Shown piece after piece: positions 39,826 to 48,578 of a DNA stretch of 64,000 nucleotides. A model generated the notes under the pieces. The model saw only the letters and a list, made by a program, of their open reading frames with translations, was not told where the DNA came from and did not search any database. Positions within the stretch are counted from its first letter, which is position 1; each line of letters begins with the position of its first letter. The stretch is taken from assembly GCA_949106495.1 (NCBI GenBank), contig CARYZD010000001.1, positions 186,001-250,000 of the forward strand, written 5' to 3'. The position numbers and the translations under genes are program-made. Source of the stretch: an uncultured Clostridia bacterium (GTDB lineage: Bacteria; Bacillota; Clostridia; TANB77; CAG-465).

Positions 39826-40860
39826 TTAATTAAAATATATGATGTTTAGAGCTCTCATTATATATTGATAAGCTTCTTCTTCACCTTTTTCTATCATTTC
39901 TTTATATCCCTTCATAAAAATATATGAAGCTAAATTTTCTCTAGGATTATTTTTAGATTCTAAAATAATCTTTATTTGTGAAATGTCATCAAACTTGTCC
40001 ACACTGCTAACTTTTTCTAAAACTTCAGATATCTCTTTTGAATATTCTTCTATCTCATTTCTTGTTATACTATCTATTTGCTTTGTAAATGAAATCACTA
40101 ACTCATTAGTATCTGAATTTAAAACATATATATCAATCTCATCTGAATCATATTCTTTTTTTATATTTTCATTTAATTCTTTAGAAATATTATTTATAAT
40201 TTGTTCTTGGTAATTATCTTGAACATTATACTTATCCATTAAATATACACTAAATTTTCCAGTTCCCCCATTAGAAGTTGTATCTTGTGTATAGAAAATA
40301 TATTTTGGTCCATTTGAAAATTCATATTTAGATGATATGATTTTAAACCTACTACTTGAATGATATTCATCTATAAAATATTCTTTTAATTTTCCTTTTG
40401 AAATAGAATATTTAATATAGCTTCCATTAAATATACCACTTAAAATAAGTCCAATAGTGAATGAAAATATACCTACAATGCTACATTTTAATCCTTCTTT
40501 TTTTATTTTTTTACTAACTTTCTTTTTATTTCTAAATAATCTATATAATCTTTTTACAGACCATCCAAAAACTTCTCCTATTAAAGATAATATTACAATT
40601 TCAAATGTATTAATTAAATTTAATATAATATTTGCTGGTGTTTTCATTTGAAGTAATATAACACTTAAAATTCCTATAAAAAAGCTAGTCATAACTCTTT
40701 TTCCGAATATAATTTGACCTATCATACCAACTAAAAAAGCTATTGGTATCATTGTAATATACATATTATTTGTTATACATAAAGATACAGCTACTATTAG
40801 TAATATTATATATAATATAGCTTCACTATATCTTTTTATTAAATTCAAATTCTTTCTCAA
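39826..40860 (-). CDS. Polytopic membrane protein, unknown function
   Basis: A protein of about 344 residues with four or five membrane segments in the first 160 residues and an external C-terminal part of about 180 residues, acidic and mostly helical. I place the start at the TTG at 40860 (AGAGG eight bases upstream); the GTG at 40869 lies within the binding site. It forms a pair with the HExxH protein gene behind it. No family is recognised. Confidence 0.6.
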   Translation of the reverse strand: MRKNLNLIKRYSEAILYIILLIVAVSLCITNNMYITMIPIAFLVGMIGQIIFGKRVMTSFFIGILSVILLQMKTPANIILNLINTFEIVILSLIGEVFGWSVKRLYRLFRNKKKVSKKIKKEGLKCSIVGIFSFTIGLILSGIFNGSYIKYSISKGKLKEYFIDEYHSSSRFKIISSKYEFSNGPKYIFYTQDTTSNGGTGKFSVYLMDKYNVQDNYQEQIINNISKELNENIKKEYDSDEIDIYVLNSDTNELVISFTKQIDSITRNEIEEYSKEISEVLEKVSSVDKFDDISQIKIILESKNNPRENLASYIFMKGYKEMIEKGEEEAYQYIMRALNIIYFN

Positions 40861-40982
40861 GGTAACCACCTCTTTAAATTATATATTAAATAAAAAAATA
40901 TATCAAATAATAATTACATTATTTTAAAATATATAATGAATACTTTTTAATTTGTATAAATATAATATTACGAGGTAAATTT

Positions 40983-42113
40983 ATGAACAAAAAACTAAAA
41001 TTAATAATTTTAAATTTATTTATATTTTTCTCATTTTCTACTACTTTTGCAGTAGAAATTTCTTCTCCTGCAGCAGTAGTAATTTGTGAAGAAACAGGCA
41101 GAATTCTATATAATAAAAATGCAAATGAGCAAAGAAAAATGGCCTCTTTAACTAAACTTATGACCGCCATACTACTTGTTGAAAATTGTGATATGAATGA
41201 AACTATTACTATTGCTAAAGAAGCTTGTTACATTGGAGGTTCTACTGCAGGACTGAAAGCAAATGACCAAGTAAATGCCAAAGATTTACTTATGGGAATG
41301 CTACTTCCATCAGGAAACGATTGTGCTATGGCTATTGGTTATCATGTAGGAGGAAATATAGAAAATTTTGCTAAACTTATGAATAATAAAGCACAAGAGC
41401 TTGGACTTAAAAATACTAGTTTTGCAAATCCACATGGTCTTGACACAGATAACCATTATACAACTCCTTATGAAATGGCATTAATTGCTAAATATGCCAA
41501 AAGTTATGATGTAATAAAAGAAGTAGTCTCTACTCCAAATGCCACTGTATCATTTAATGGTAGACCAGTAAATCTTCGTAATACAAATGCTCTTTTAAGA
41601 ACCTATCCTAAAGCTACAGGTATGAAAACTGGATTTACCAATGGTGCCAATAGATGCTTAGCTGCTTCTGCAAGTGATAATAAACTTAATTTAATCTCTG
41701 TTGTTCTTGGTAGTGATACTTCACAAATACGATTTAATGATACTCAAGCAATTTTAGAAGATACTTTTTCAAAATATAAATTTTATGACATTTCTAATTT
41801 TTTAAATGTATATATAGACATACCAATTATTAAAGGAAAAGATGAAAGATATATAAAATCTTATTCTAAAGAAAAACATGAAGCTTTAACAGAAGAAGAA
41901 TATGCTAAAATCTATGTATCACAAAATTTTATGCAAAAAATTGAAGCTCCAATGGAAAAAGGCACATATCTTGGTACATATAAAGTTAGTATTGATGATG
42001 AAATACTTTATAGTGAAGATTTTTACTTAGATAAAGATATTTTAAAAAAGACAGCTTTAGACTATTTTATGGATAGTATTTCAACCATGTTTGATAAATT
42101 AGAATTAATATAA
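40983..42113 (+). CDS. dacA: D-alanyl-D-alanine carboxypeptidase (DacA-type)
   Basis: A 376-residue exported enzyme with signal peptide (1-23) and the three active-site motifs SLTK (S55, K58), SGN (110-112) and KTG (215-217), plus a PBP5-type C-terminal domain. It removes the terminal D-Ala of peptidoglycan stem peptides and so limits cross-linking. The C-terminal membrane-anchor helix is not obvious. The binding site is GAGG. It is transcribed alone and ends at a bidirectional terminator. Confidence 0.93.
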   Translation: MNKKLKLIILNLFIFFSFSTTFAVEISSPAAVVICEETGRILYNKNANEQRKMASLTKLMTAILLVENCDMNETITIAKEACYIGGSTAGLKANDQVNAKDLLMGMLLPSGNDCAMAIGYHVGGNIENFAKLMNNKAQELGLKNTSFANPHGLDTDNHYTTPYEMALIAKYAKSYDVIKEVVSTPNATVSFNGRPVNLRNTNALLRTYPKATGMKTGFTNGANRCLAASASDNKLNLISVVLGSDTSQIRFNDTQAILEDTFSKYKFYDISNFLNVYIDIPIIKGKDERYIKSYSKEKHEALTEEEYAKIYVSQNFMQKIEAPMEKGTYLGTYKVSIDDEILYSEDFYLDKDILKKTALDYFMDSISTMFDKLELI

Positions 42114-42152
42114 AAAAGATTAGAGAATTTTAAATTTTCTCTAATCTTTTTT
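42112..42152. terminator. Bidirectional terminator between dacA and pheT
   Basis: AAAAAAGATTAGAGAA pairs with TTCTCTAATCTTTTTT; long perfect stem with flanking A- and T-runs. Confidence 0.9.
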
Positions 42153-42154
42153 AG

Positions 42155-44545
42155 TTATTCATTTATATACATACCATTATTATTTAATGATTTAAGTATT
42201 GATTCTCTTTCTACATCAATTTGCTCTTTTGTCAAAGTATCTGTATAAGAACCAATTGTAAATCTAATTGTAACTGTTTTCTTACCTAATAACTTTTCAG
42301 TACTTTCATAAATATCTACTAATGAATAATCCATTAAGTATTCCATATTTGCATCTTTAATTACTTTTTCAATTTCCACATATTTAGTATCTTTATTTAC
42401 AATTAAAGATAAATCAAATGTAACTGTTTGATATTTAGATATCTCTTTATAATTGATTTCATTTTTTGCAATTTCTCCTAAAGTATCAATTTTAAGTTCT
42501 GCAACAACAATTGAAGCTTTTGAATTTATTGCATCTTTTATCTTAGGATGTACAACAGAAATATATCCAAGTGATTGATTATTTACAACTATTTCAAAAC
42601 TATTTACTGGGTGCATCCAGTTATTTTGAACAAGTTCAATCTCTTTGTATTCTACATCTAAGTTTTTATTAATTTTTACAATACTATCAATCATAGATTT
42701 AGTCTCAAAAGCAAGTTCTTTTTCAGTTTGTTTTGTACTTGCTACTGCAATACCTAATACTTTATACTCTTCTGCTTCTTTTCCATCAAAATTATAATTA
42801 AATGTTCTACCTACTTCAAATACTTTGCAATCATTCATATATTTTAAATTTTTATTTACTGCATAAAGCATAGTTGGAGCCATTTCTCTTCTTAATGTAT
42901 TATCTAGTCTTACTATTCCATTTACAATTTTTAAATTATCTTTAACTTTAATACCAAGTTCTTGATTTAACTCTGTATTGTACCATACATAACTATGTAT
43001 TTCATTCATTCCATATTTTGAAGCTAGTACCTCTTTTGCTGAATATTCTAATTCTCTTACTGGATCTTTAGCAACAGGAGTAACAGCCCAAAGATTTGTT
43101 TTTGGCTCAATATTATCATAACCATGGATTCTTGCAATTTCTTCAATTATATCTGCCTTTTGTGAAACATCTTTTGTAGCTCTAAATGTTGGAACTTCTA
43201 TAGTAATATCTTTACCATCTACTTTTATATCATATTCAAGATTTTTTAGAGTAGTTGTTACTTCATCCATAGATAAAACTTTACCTATACTTCTATCTAT
43301 ATAATCTTTATCTATATGAATTGTTATATGTGGATATTTTTCAATATATACATCTGAGAAAGATGATGTAACTTTAATATCTTTATCTTCATCTTTTAGT
43401 ATTCTTATAAATCTAGCAATGGCAAGTTCTGTAAGTTCTGGATCTAATGTTTTTTCATAACGAGCTGCAGCATCAGTTCTTAGGTCTATTTTACTTGCTG
43501 TTTTACGAATTGCAACTGCATCAAAGTTTGCAGACTCTAAGAATAATGTTGTTGTATCATCTTCAATCTCACTTGCAAGTCCACCCATAACACCAGCAAT
43601 TGCTACAGGTTCTTTATCATTATGTATCATTAAAGTACCTTTATCTAATTTTCTTAATTGTCCATCAAGAGTAGTAAATTCACTATCTTCTTTTAATGTT
43701 TTAACTTCAACACTAGATACTATTCTATTATCAAAAGCATGCATTGGTTGACCAAGTTCAAGCATAATATAATTTGTCATATCTGCAAGTAAATTTATAC
43801 TTCTCATTCCACAATAATATAGTCTTACTTTCATTTTCCAAGAAGCTTGTTTCTTAGTAACATTTTCTACTCTTAATGCACTATATCTTAAGCATAGTTG
43901 TTTATCATCTTGACACTCAACTCCAATTTGAAGCTTTTCTAAGTCTTTATATATTTCAAGATTTTCAACATCTAATGGCTTTAACTTTCTTCCTGTTATA
44001 GCTGCAATTTCTCTTGCAATACCATAATGTCCCCATAAATCTGGTCTATTTGTTAATGATTTATTATCTACTTCATAAATAATATCATCTACTGGAATAA
44101 TATTTTTAATATCTTCTCCAAGCTTTGCATCATCTTCTAATATTATAATTCCTGAATGGTCATCACTTATACCAAGTTCTTTTTCAGATAAACACATACC
44201 ATTACTAGTTTCTCCTGCTAAAGTCGCCTGACCTATTTTTTGTCCCCCAACAGTACTTCCAACTTGTGCAAATGCAACTTTTGCGCCTTCTCTTACATTT
44301 GGAGCACCACAAATAACTTGTAATTTTTCTTTTCCTGTATCTACCATTAATTTATGTAATTTTTTAGAGTTTTCAACATTTTCAACACTTAAGATTTGTG
44401 CTACAATTACTCCATTTACATCTTGACCATGTTTAGTAATTCCTTCAACTTCTGCAGTTGACATTGTAAATTTATATATAAGATTTTCTACGTCTATTCC
44501 ATCTAAGTCTACAAAATCTTTTATCCAATTTATTGATATATACAT
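42155..44545 (-). CDS. pheT: Phenylalanyl-tRNA synthetase beta subunit
   Basis: A 796-residue subunit of full length: N-terminal tRNA-binding OB domain (VIVAQILSVENVENSKKLHK near 45-64), B3/B4 editing domain, B5 domain, catalytic-like core (LRREMAPTMLYAVNKNLKYM) and C-terminal anticodon-binding FDX-ACB domain (ISKYQTVTFDLSLIVNKDTK). It forms the alpha2-beta2 enzyme with PheS and edits mischarged Tyr. It follows pheS by 13 bases under the same T-box. Confidence 0.98.
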   Translation of the reverse strand: MYISINWIKDFVDLDGIDVENLIYKFTMSTAEVEGITKHGQDVNGVIVAQILSVENVENSKKLHKLMVDTGKEKLQVICGAPNVREGAKVAFAQVGSTVGGQKIGQATLAGETSNGMCLSEKELGISDDHSGIIILEDDAKLGEDIKNIIPVDDIIYEVDNKSLTNRPDLWGHYGIAREIAAITGRKLKPLDVENLEIYKDLEKLQIGVECQDDKQLCLRYSALRVENVTKKQASWKMKVRLYYCGMRSINLLADMTNYIMLELGQPMHAFDNRIVSSVEVKTLKEDSEFTTLDGQLRKLDKGTLMIHNDKEPVAIAGVMGGLASEIEDDTTTLFLESANFDAVAIRKTASKIDLRTDAAARYEKTLDPELTELAIARFIRILKDEDKDIKVTSSFSDVYIEKYPHITIHIDKDYIDRSIGKVLSMDEVTTTLKNLEYDIKVDGKDITIEVPTFRATKDVSQKADIIEEIARIHGYDNIEPKTNLWAVTPVAKDPVRELEYSAKEVLASKYGMNEIHSYVWYNTELNQELGIKVKDNLKIVNGIVRLDNTLRREMAPTMLYAVNKNLKYMNDCKVFEVGRTFNYNFDGKEAEEYKVLGIAVASTKQTEKELAFETKSMIDSIVKINKNLDVEYKEIELVQNNWMHPVNSFEIVVNNQSLGYISVVHPKIKDAINSKASIVVAELKIDTLGEIAKNEINYKEISKYQTVTFDLSLIVNKDTKYVEIEKVIKDANMEYLMDYSLVDIYESTEKLLGKKTVTIRFTIGSYTDTLTKEQIDVERESILKSLNNNGMYINE

Positions 44546-44558
44546 TTATACTTTCCTC

Positions 44559-45587
44559 CTACTTAATATTCATTTGTTTTAATACTCTTACATCACAAGA
44601 GTTTAAAGCACGTAAATCATTAATATTATATTTCATCATTGCAAGACGACTAAGTCCAAGTCCAAATGCAAAACCTGAATATTCTTCTGGATCAATTCCA
44701 CCCATTCTCAAAACATTTGGATGTATCATACCGCATGGGCATAACTCAATCCAACTACCATTTTTACATACCTTACACCCTACCCCATCACAATAAGGAC
44801 ATTTAATATCTAGCTCAAAACCAGGTTCAACAAATGGGAAAAATCCAGGTCTAAGTCTAACTTCTACATCTTTTTTAAATATTTCAGAAAGTAATGTTTT
44901 CATGAAATATATTAAGTTTGATATAGAAACATTTTTATCTATCATCATACCTTCCATTTGGAAGAATGTATTTTCATGAGATGCATCTAATGCTTCATTT
45001 CTAAAACATCTCCCAGGGAAAATTGCTTTAAGAGGAGCACCATATTTTAACATTATTTTATTTTGTGCAGCTGATGTTTGAGTTTTTAAAAGTTCTCCAT
45101 TTTCAAGCCAAAATGTATCTTGCATATCTCTTGCTGGGTGATATTTAGGTACATTTACAGCTTCAAAGTTATTATATTCTGTTTCAACTTCATTACCATC
45201 TTCAACTGTAAAGCCCATACTTGAGAATATTTCTTCAAGTTCTCTTTGAACAATTGTAATTGGATGCAAAGAACCAACTTTATCTTCTATTGGCTCTGTT
45301 AAATCTATTTTTTCAGAATTTTTAATTTTATTTTCATATTCTTTTTCTTTTAACTCTTCTTTTTTAGTTTCAATTAATTCTTCAATTTCAACTCTTAATT
45401 TATTTGCTTTTTCTCCAACTTCTTTTCTTTTTGAAGCTTCAACATTTTTAAGATTTTTTAAAATCTCAATTACTTCTCCTTTTTTACCTAAATATTCAAC
45501 ACGAATATTTTCAACATCTGCAGTACTTTTAATTTTAGCCATTTTTTCTGCTACTTGTTCTTTTAAAAGTGATATCTTTTCTTCCAT
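44559..45587 (-). CDS. pheS: Phenylalanyl-tRNA synthetase alpha subunit
   Basis: A 342-residue subunit with an N-terminal coiled coil (about 1-85) and the class II catalytic domain (HPARDMQDTFWLENGELLKT, GRCFRNEALDASHENTFFQ, GLGLSRLAMMKYNINDLRAL). Residues CPYCDGVGCKVC form an unusual cysteine-rich insertion that may bind zinc. ATG 45587 is chosen behind AAGGAGG; the frame reaches 45620 inside the T-box terminator. Confidence 0.98.
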   Translation of the reverse strand: MEEKISLLKEQVAEKMAKIKSTADVENIRVEYLGKKGEVIEILKNLKNVEASKRKEVGEKANKLRVEIEELIETKKEELKEKEYENKIKNSEKIDLTEPIEDKVGSLHPITIVQRELEEIFSSMGFTVEDGNEVETEYNNFEAVNVPKYHPARDMQDTFWLENGELLKTQTSAAQNKIMLKYGAPLKAIFPGRCFRNEALDASHENTFFQMEGMMIDKNVSISNLIYFMKTLLSEIFKKDVEVRLRPGFFPFVEPGFELDIKCPYCDGVGCKVCKNGSWIELCPCGMIHPNVLRMGGIDPEEYSGFAFGLGLSRLAMMKYNINDLRALNSCDVRVLKQMNIK

Positions 45588-45603
45588 CAAAATTTTCCTC
45601 CTT

Positions 45604-45878
45604 ACAATAAAAAAAGTCACTTCATCCTAAAACATAGGACGAAATGACTTTAAATTCCGCGTTACCACCTAAATTCATTCAAATTTATTTTGAATGCTCT
45701 CGTAAGCTATTACGGGCATACCCGCTTGTTCCTAATTATTTTACTGTTCAAAACAAGACCTCCAAAGTGAAATTTCAGTAATAGTATATTAGTATGCTCC
45801 CAGCCGATGACACACATTCTCTTTAAATATATTCTCTAATACCTACTTTGCTTTATCTTAGGTTTTATGTATTCATAG
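45604..45878 (-). promoter_or_regulatory. T-box leader (Phe) of pheST
   Basis: On the minus strand the leader carries the T-box sequence AGGTGGTAACGCGG (45657-45670) followed by a terminator (CATTTCGTCCTATG and CATAGGACG-type arms with the T-run, about 45607-45650). The stem I region contains AATTTCAC with a TTC (Phe) specifier codon near 45770-45780. Uncharged tRNA-Phe would stabilise the antiterminator and allow pheST expression. Confidence 0.93.
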
Positions 45879-45883
45879 TTTGA

Positions 45884-45912
45884 ATTATAGCATAAGAAAT
45901 ATATTTTGTCAA
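45884..45912 (-). promoter_or_regulatory. Promoter of pheST
   Basis: TTGACA (45907-45912) and TATAAT (45884-45889) with a 17-base spacer on the minus strand. The -35 box overlaps the end of the acetyltransferase gene. Confidence 0.85.
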
Positions 45913-46373
45913 ATCTCTTTTCTTAATTTTACTTGATACTCTTCAAATCCATTTCTTTCATAAAAAGCCTTTGCACTATGATTATTACTTAATACATTAA
46001 GCTCAATACTTGTTAATTTTCTACTTTTAGCCCATTTTTGTGCTTCTTCCATAAGTTTTCTTCCATATCCTTTTATACGATATTCTGGTAATACAACTAA
46101 TTCATAGATAAAGGCATAATGATCTTCTACAAAAGAATCATATTCATCATATGGAGATTTTCTCTCTTCAATTAAAGCATAACCTACTATTTTATCATCA
46201 TCTTCAATTAAAATATAATCTGAATATGAAGAATTAATCATTGATGATATAAAAACTCTTGGAAATGCTATAGGATTATATATTTCCCCTTTTAATTCAT
46301 TTAAAACAATAAATAATTCTGTATTTAAATTATATATATCATCTATATCTTCATTATTTGCAATTCTAAGCAT
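45909..46373 (-). CDS. GNAT family N-acetyltransferase
   Basis: A 154-residue protein with the acetyl-CoA-binding motif A (VVLPEYRIKGYGRKLMEEAQ at about 92-111) and motif B with NNHSAKAFYERNGFEEY near the C-terminus. The substrate cannot be told from sequence. It ends at the pheST promoter and starts behind AGAGGGTG. Confidence 0.9.
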   Translation of the reverse strand: MLRIANNEDIDDIYNLNTELFIVLNELKGEIYNPIAFPRVFISSMINSSYSDYILIEDDDKIVGYALIEERKSPYDEYDSFVEDHYAFIYELVVLPEYRIKGYGRKLMEEAQKWAKSRKLTSIELNVLSNNHSAKAFYERNGFEEYQVKLRKEI

Positions 46374-46440
46374 ATATTTTCACCCTCTTTAATTTGACGT
46401 CATTATATTATATAGTAATATAATTTTCAATAGTAAATAA

Positions 46441-46467
46441 GAAAAAGTGAAACAATTTAGTTTCACT
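46441..46467 (-). terminator. Terminator of the DUF402 gene
   Basis: AGTGAAAC/GTTTCACT with a 6-base loop, followed on the minus strand by TTTTTC. Confidence 0.8.
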
Positions 46468-46469
46468 CT

Positions 46470-47006
46470 CTACTTAAAATTTTTATCTATATATTCTTTA
46501 TGGTCATTATTTATATATTTATTTGAATTATTTGCAATTTGATTTAATACATTTTTTAAAACAGTATAAGCCATATCATATTGATTCTTAGTTATATCTT
46601 TTTCATCTAAAGCTTTTTGAAGCTCATCTTCATCCCATACATTAACAATATCTCCATTAACTTTATCTATTGTTATATCTAAAAATAAATCATCATAATA
46701 TAATCCTTTTTCATAGTCTATTCCAATTCCATTAATAATATCTATATAATATGATATAGTATCTTTATTATCATCTAAAAATACTCTTACTCCATAATTT
46801 TCATTTTTAGGTAAATATTCTACCATATAATATCCTTCTTTTAATAAGCAAATCCCTTTTCCTGTATGGGTTGAAATATATGGTTTATCTATACTATTTA
46901 CTTTCTTTATTACTGTATAACAATCTAATGCATTATCTTCAAATTGCATTAGTATATAGTTATCTACTCCTCTTAAATATGTATTAGTTACAAATTTTCT
47001 TTTCAT
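46470..47006 (-). CDS. DUF402 (NtdP-like) family protein
   Basis: A 178-residue protein matching the DUF402 fold: strands at the start, CLLKEGYYMVEYLPKNENYG (about 49-68), then YYIDIINGIGID...YYDDLFLDITID. Family members include nucleoside tri/diphosphate phosphatases and fluoroacetyl-CoA thioesterase-like barrels that bind Mg2+ through the conserved D residues (YDDLFLDI here). The exact substrate is unknown. Ribosome binding site AAGGAG. Confidence 0.8.
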   Translation of the reverse strand: MKRKFVTNTYLRGVDNYILMQFEDNALDCYTVIKKVNSIDKPYISTHTGKGICLLKEGYYMVEYLPKNENYGVRVFLDDNKDTISYYIDIINGIGIDYEKGLYYDDLFLDITIDKVNGDIVNVWDEDELQKALDEKDITKNQYDMAYTVLKNVLNQIANNSNKYINNDHKEYIDKNFK

Positions 47007-47062
47007 ATATAATACTCCTTCGTATAAATTATATCAAAAACATATAATTATCTCAAGAAAAA

Positions 47063-47094
47063 AATAAGTAGTTGGAAAAAACCACCTACTTATC
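47063..47094 (-). terminator. Terminator behind the gene ending at 47086
   Basis: ATAAGTAG/CTACTTAT with an inner TGG/CCA and a T-run on the minus strand; it overlaps the last codons of the gene. Confidence 0.7.
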
Positions 47095-47529
47095 TTGATT
47101 ATTTTTAGATACCATTACTCCTATAGAGCCTTCTTTTATTCCAACAAAACTTACACTATATGGAATATTATTTGGTTCACTATGAATTGAATATCCTGTT
47201 GCAAAAGTATAAGTTCCTGTATACTCTATATCGTTTATTGTTAAACTATATGGAACTTCATATTCTGCTCCCTCTTGATATTTTAAATCTGAATTAATTT
47301 TTAAAGTAAGATTATCTTCGCCATTTTTAAATGTTAAATCTTGGTTTACATTTAACCAAACTTCTGTATTTAATTTTCCAGATACTTTTGAGTGCTTGTC
47401 GCTAACTTTATTATTTAAAACTACACAAATAATAATTAATACTACTATAATAATTGTTGCAACAGCTATTATACCTATAGTCTTTTTATTCATTTTTTGA
47501 GTATTTGATTTAGTATTTTTTTTATTCAT
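47086..47529 (-). CDS. Hypothetical membrane-anchored protein (147 aa)
   Basis: ATG 47529 behind AAGGAG is preferred to the far upstream start at 47586. The protein has a basic N-terminus (NKKNTKSNTQKMNKKT), a membrane segment at about 18-40 and an extracytoplasmic beta-rich domain of about 100 residues (KLNTEVWLNVNQDLTFKNGE). No family is recognised. Confidence 0.55.
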   Translation of the reverse strand: MNKKNTKSNTQKMNKKTIGIIAVATIIIVVLIIICVVLNNKVSDKHSKVSGKLNTEVWLNVNQDLTFKNGEDNLTLKINSDLKYQEGAEYEVPYSLTINDIEYTGTYTFATGYSIHSEPNNIPYSVSFVGIKEGSIGVMVSKNNQDK

Positions 47530-47601
47530 ATTATCTCTCTCCTTATTTTGCGACTTAATTATATCACAATATAATTTGCAAAACAAGAAGTGAATAATAT
47601 T

Positions 47602-48441
47602 TTAATTATTTAACGTATTTTTATTACTCTCTCTTATTTCTTTAGCATTTTTATTTGAAACAATATTTTTACCTGTTTCCTTTTCTATTTGTTCCTTTGC
47701 AATTTTAGCAATATTTGCACCTTTAATAACTGTATCTTTTGTTTGTCCAAATCCTAAAGGATTTACACTTTTAGATATTTCAGTAGATGAAGTTTCGGCA
47801 AGCATATTTAAAACAAGCTCCATATTATTCATATTATCTCTTAAATTTTCTTTTTTTAATCCCTTTAATTCCTTATATTCCTTTACTGTATATCCACTCC
47901 AAGTTTGAGTTAAAATATTTGTTAACATTGCAAAATCATTAGTTCTATTAATTCCTGTCCTTTTTAGTTCATCTGTAAACTCTTTTCTTACATCAATTGT
48001 TTTTAATCTTTGGTTTATCCATTCTTCAGAATATCCTTTTTTTCTATATGTTTCTAATGCTCTATTAATTGTAATTTCTGGGTCATAAATTTCATCTATT
48101 CTTTCTTTTCCAACTTTTGCAAGCCACATTTTAAATGGTTCTGCTTTTTTTGATGGAACTGATTGAATAATTCTTAATAATTGCTCTACATCTGCTACAT
48201 CCGTTAATCTATATTTTCCATCATCTGCTTTCAGTTTCAACTGTACGATATTATCGTATAGTTGACTTCCTTCTTCTTTTAATTTAATTTTTAAATCACT
48301 CCAATATCTTCTTGAATTGTTACTTTCAGTAAGTATTTGAATTATATCTACAATAGAAAAATACCACTTTTCTTCCTCCTCACTCCATAATACTCTTACA
48401 TTCTTGTTTTCAAAAATTTTTAAAGCTTCAATTTCACTCAT
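47602..48441 (-). CDS. BRO-N domain protein (phage antirepressor-like)
   Basis: A 279-residue protein with an N-terminal BRO-N domain (IFENKNVRVLWSEEEEKWYF at 9-28, then SRRYWSDLKIKLKEEGSQLY and ADVEQLLRIIQSVPS) and a helical C-terminus. It resembles the DNA-damage-inducible DinD-like and phage antirepressor proteins that bind DNA or repressors. No other phage genes are nearby, so it is an isolated acquired gene or domesticated regulator, placed where spo0A follows spoIVB in most spore formers. Confidence 0.8.
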   Translation of the reverse strand: MSEIEALKIFENKNVRVLWSEEEEKWYFSIVDIIQILTESNNSRRYWSDLKIKLKEEGSQLYDNIVQLKLKADDGKYRLTDVADVEQLLRIIQSVPSKKAEPFKMWLAKVGKERIDEIYDPEITINRALETYRKKGYSEEWINQRLKTIDVRKEFTDELKRTGINRTNDFAMLTNILTQTWSGYTVKEYKELKGLKKENLRDNMNNMELVLNMLAETSSTEISKSVNPLGFGQTKDTVIKGANIAKIAKEQIEKETGKNIVSNKNAKEIRESNKNTLNN

Positions 48442-48520
48442 AAATGTACCTCCTTAACTTATACTTGAATTTTAGTACAAGAACATTAGTTTGCAAACCT
48501 ATTTTATTCATTTTTTGTGT

Positions 48521-48547
48521 ACTTTTCATCGCGATATTCGACAAATT
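48521..48547. repeat. Third copy of an element also found at both antitoxin promoters
   Basis: ACTTTTCATCGCGATATTCG here matches ACTTTTCATCGCAATATTTG at 20757-20776 and ACTTTTCAGCGCAATTTCTG at 21212-21231. All three lie upstream of minus-strand genes. On the minus strand this copy also contains TTGTCGAA, which matches the Spo0A box consensus TGTCGAA. Confidence 0.5.
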
Positions 48548-48554
48548 AAAAAGC

Positions 48555-48578
48555 AAAAAAGTGACATATAATGTCACT
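48555..48578 (-). terminator. Terminator of spoIVB
   Basis: AGTGACAT/ATGTCACT with a 3-base loop and TTTTTTGC behind it on the minus strand. Confidence 0.75.
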
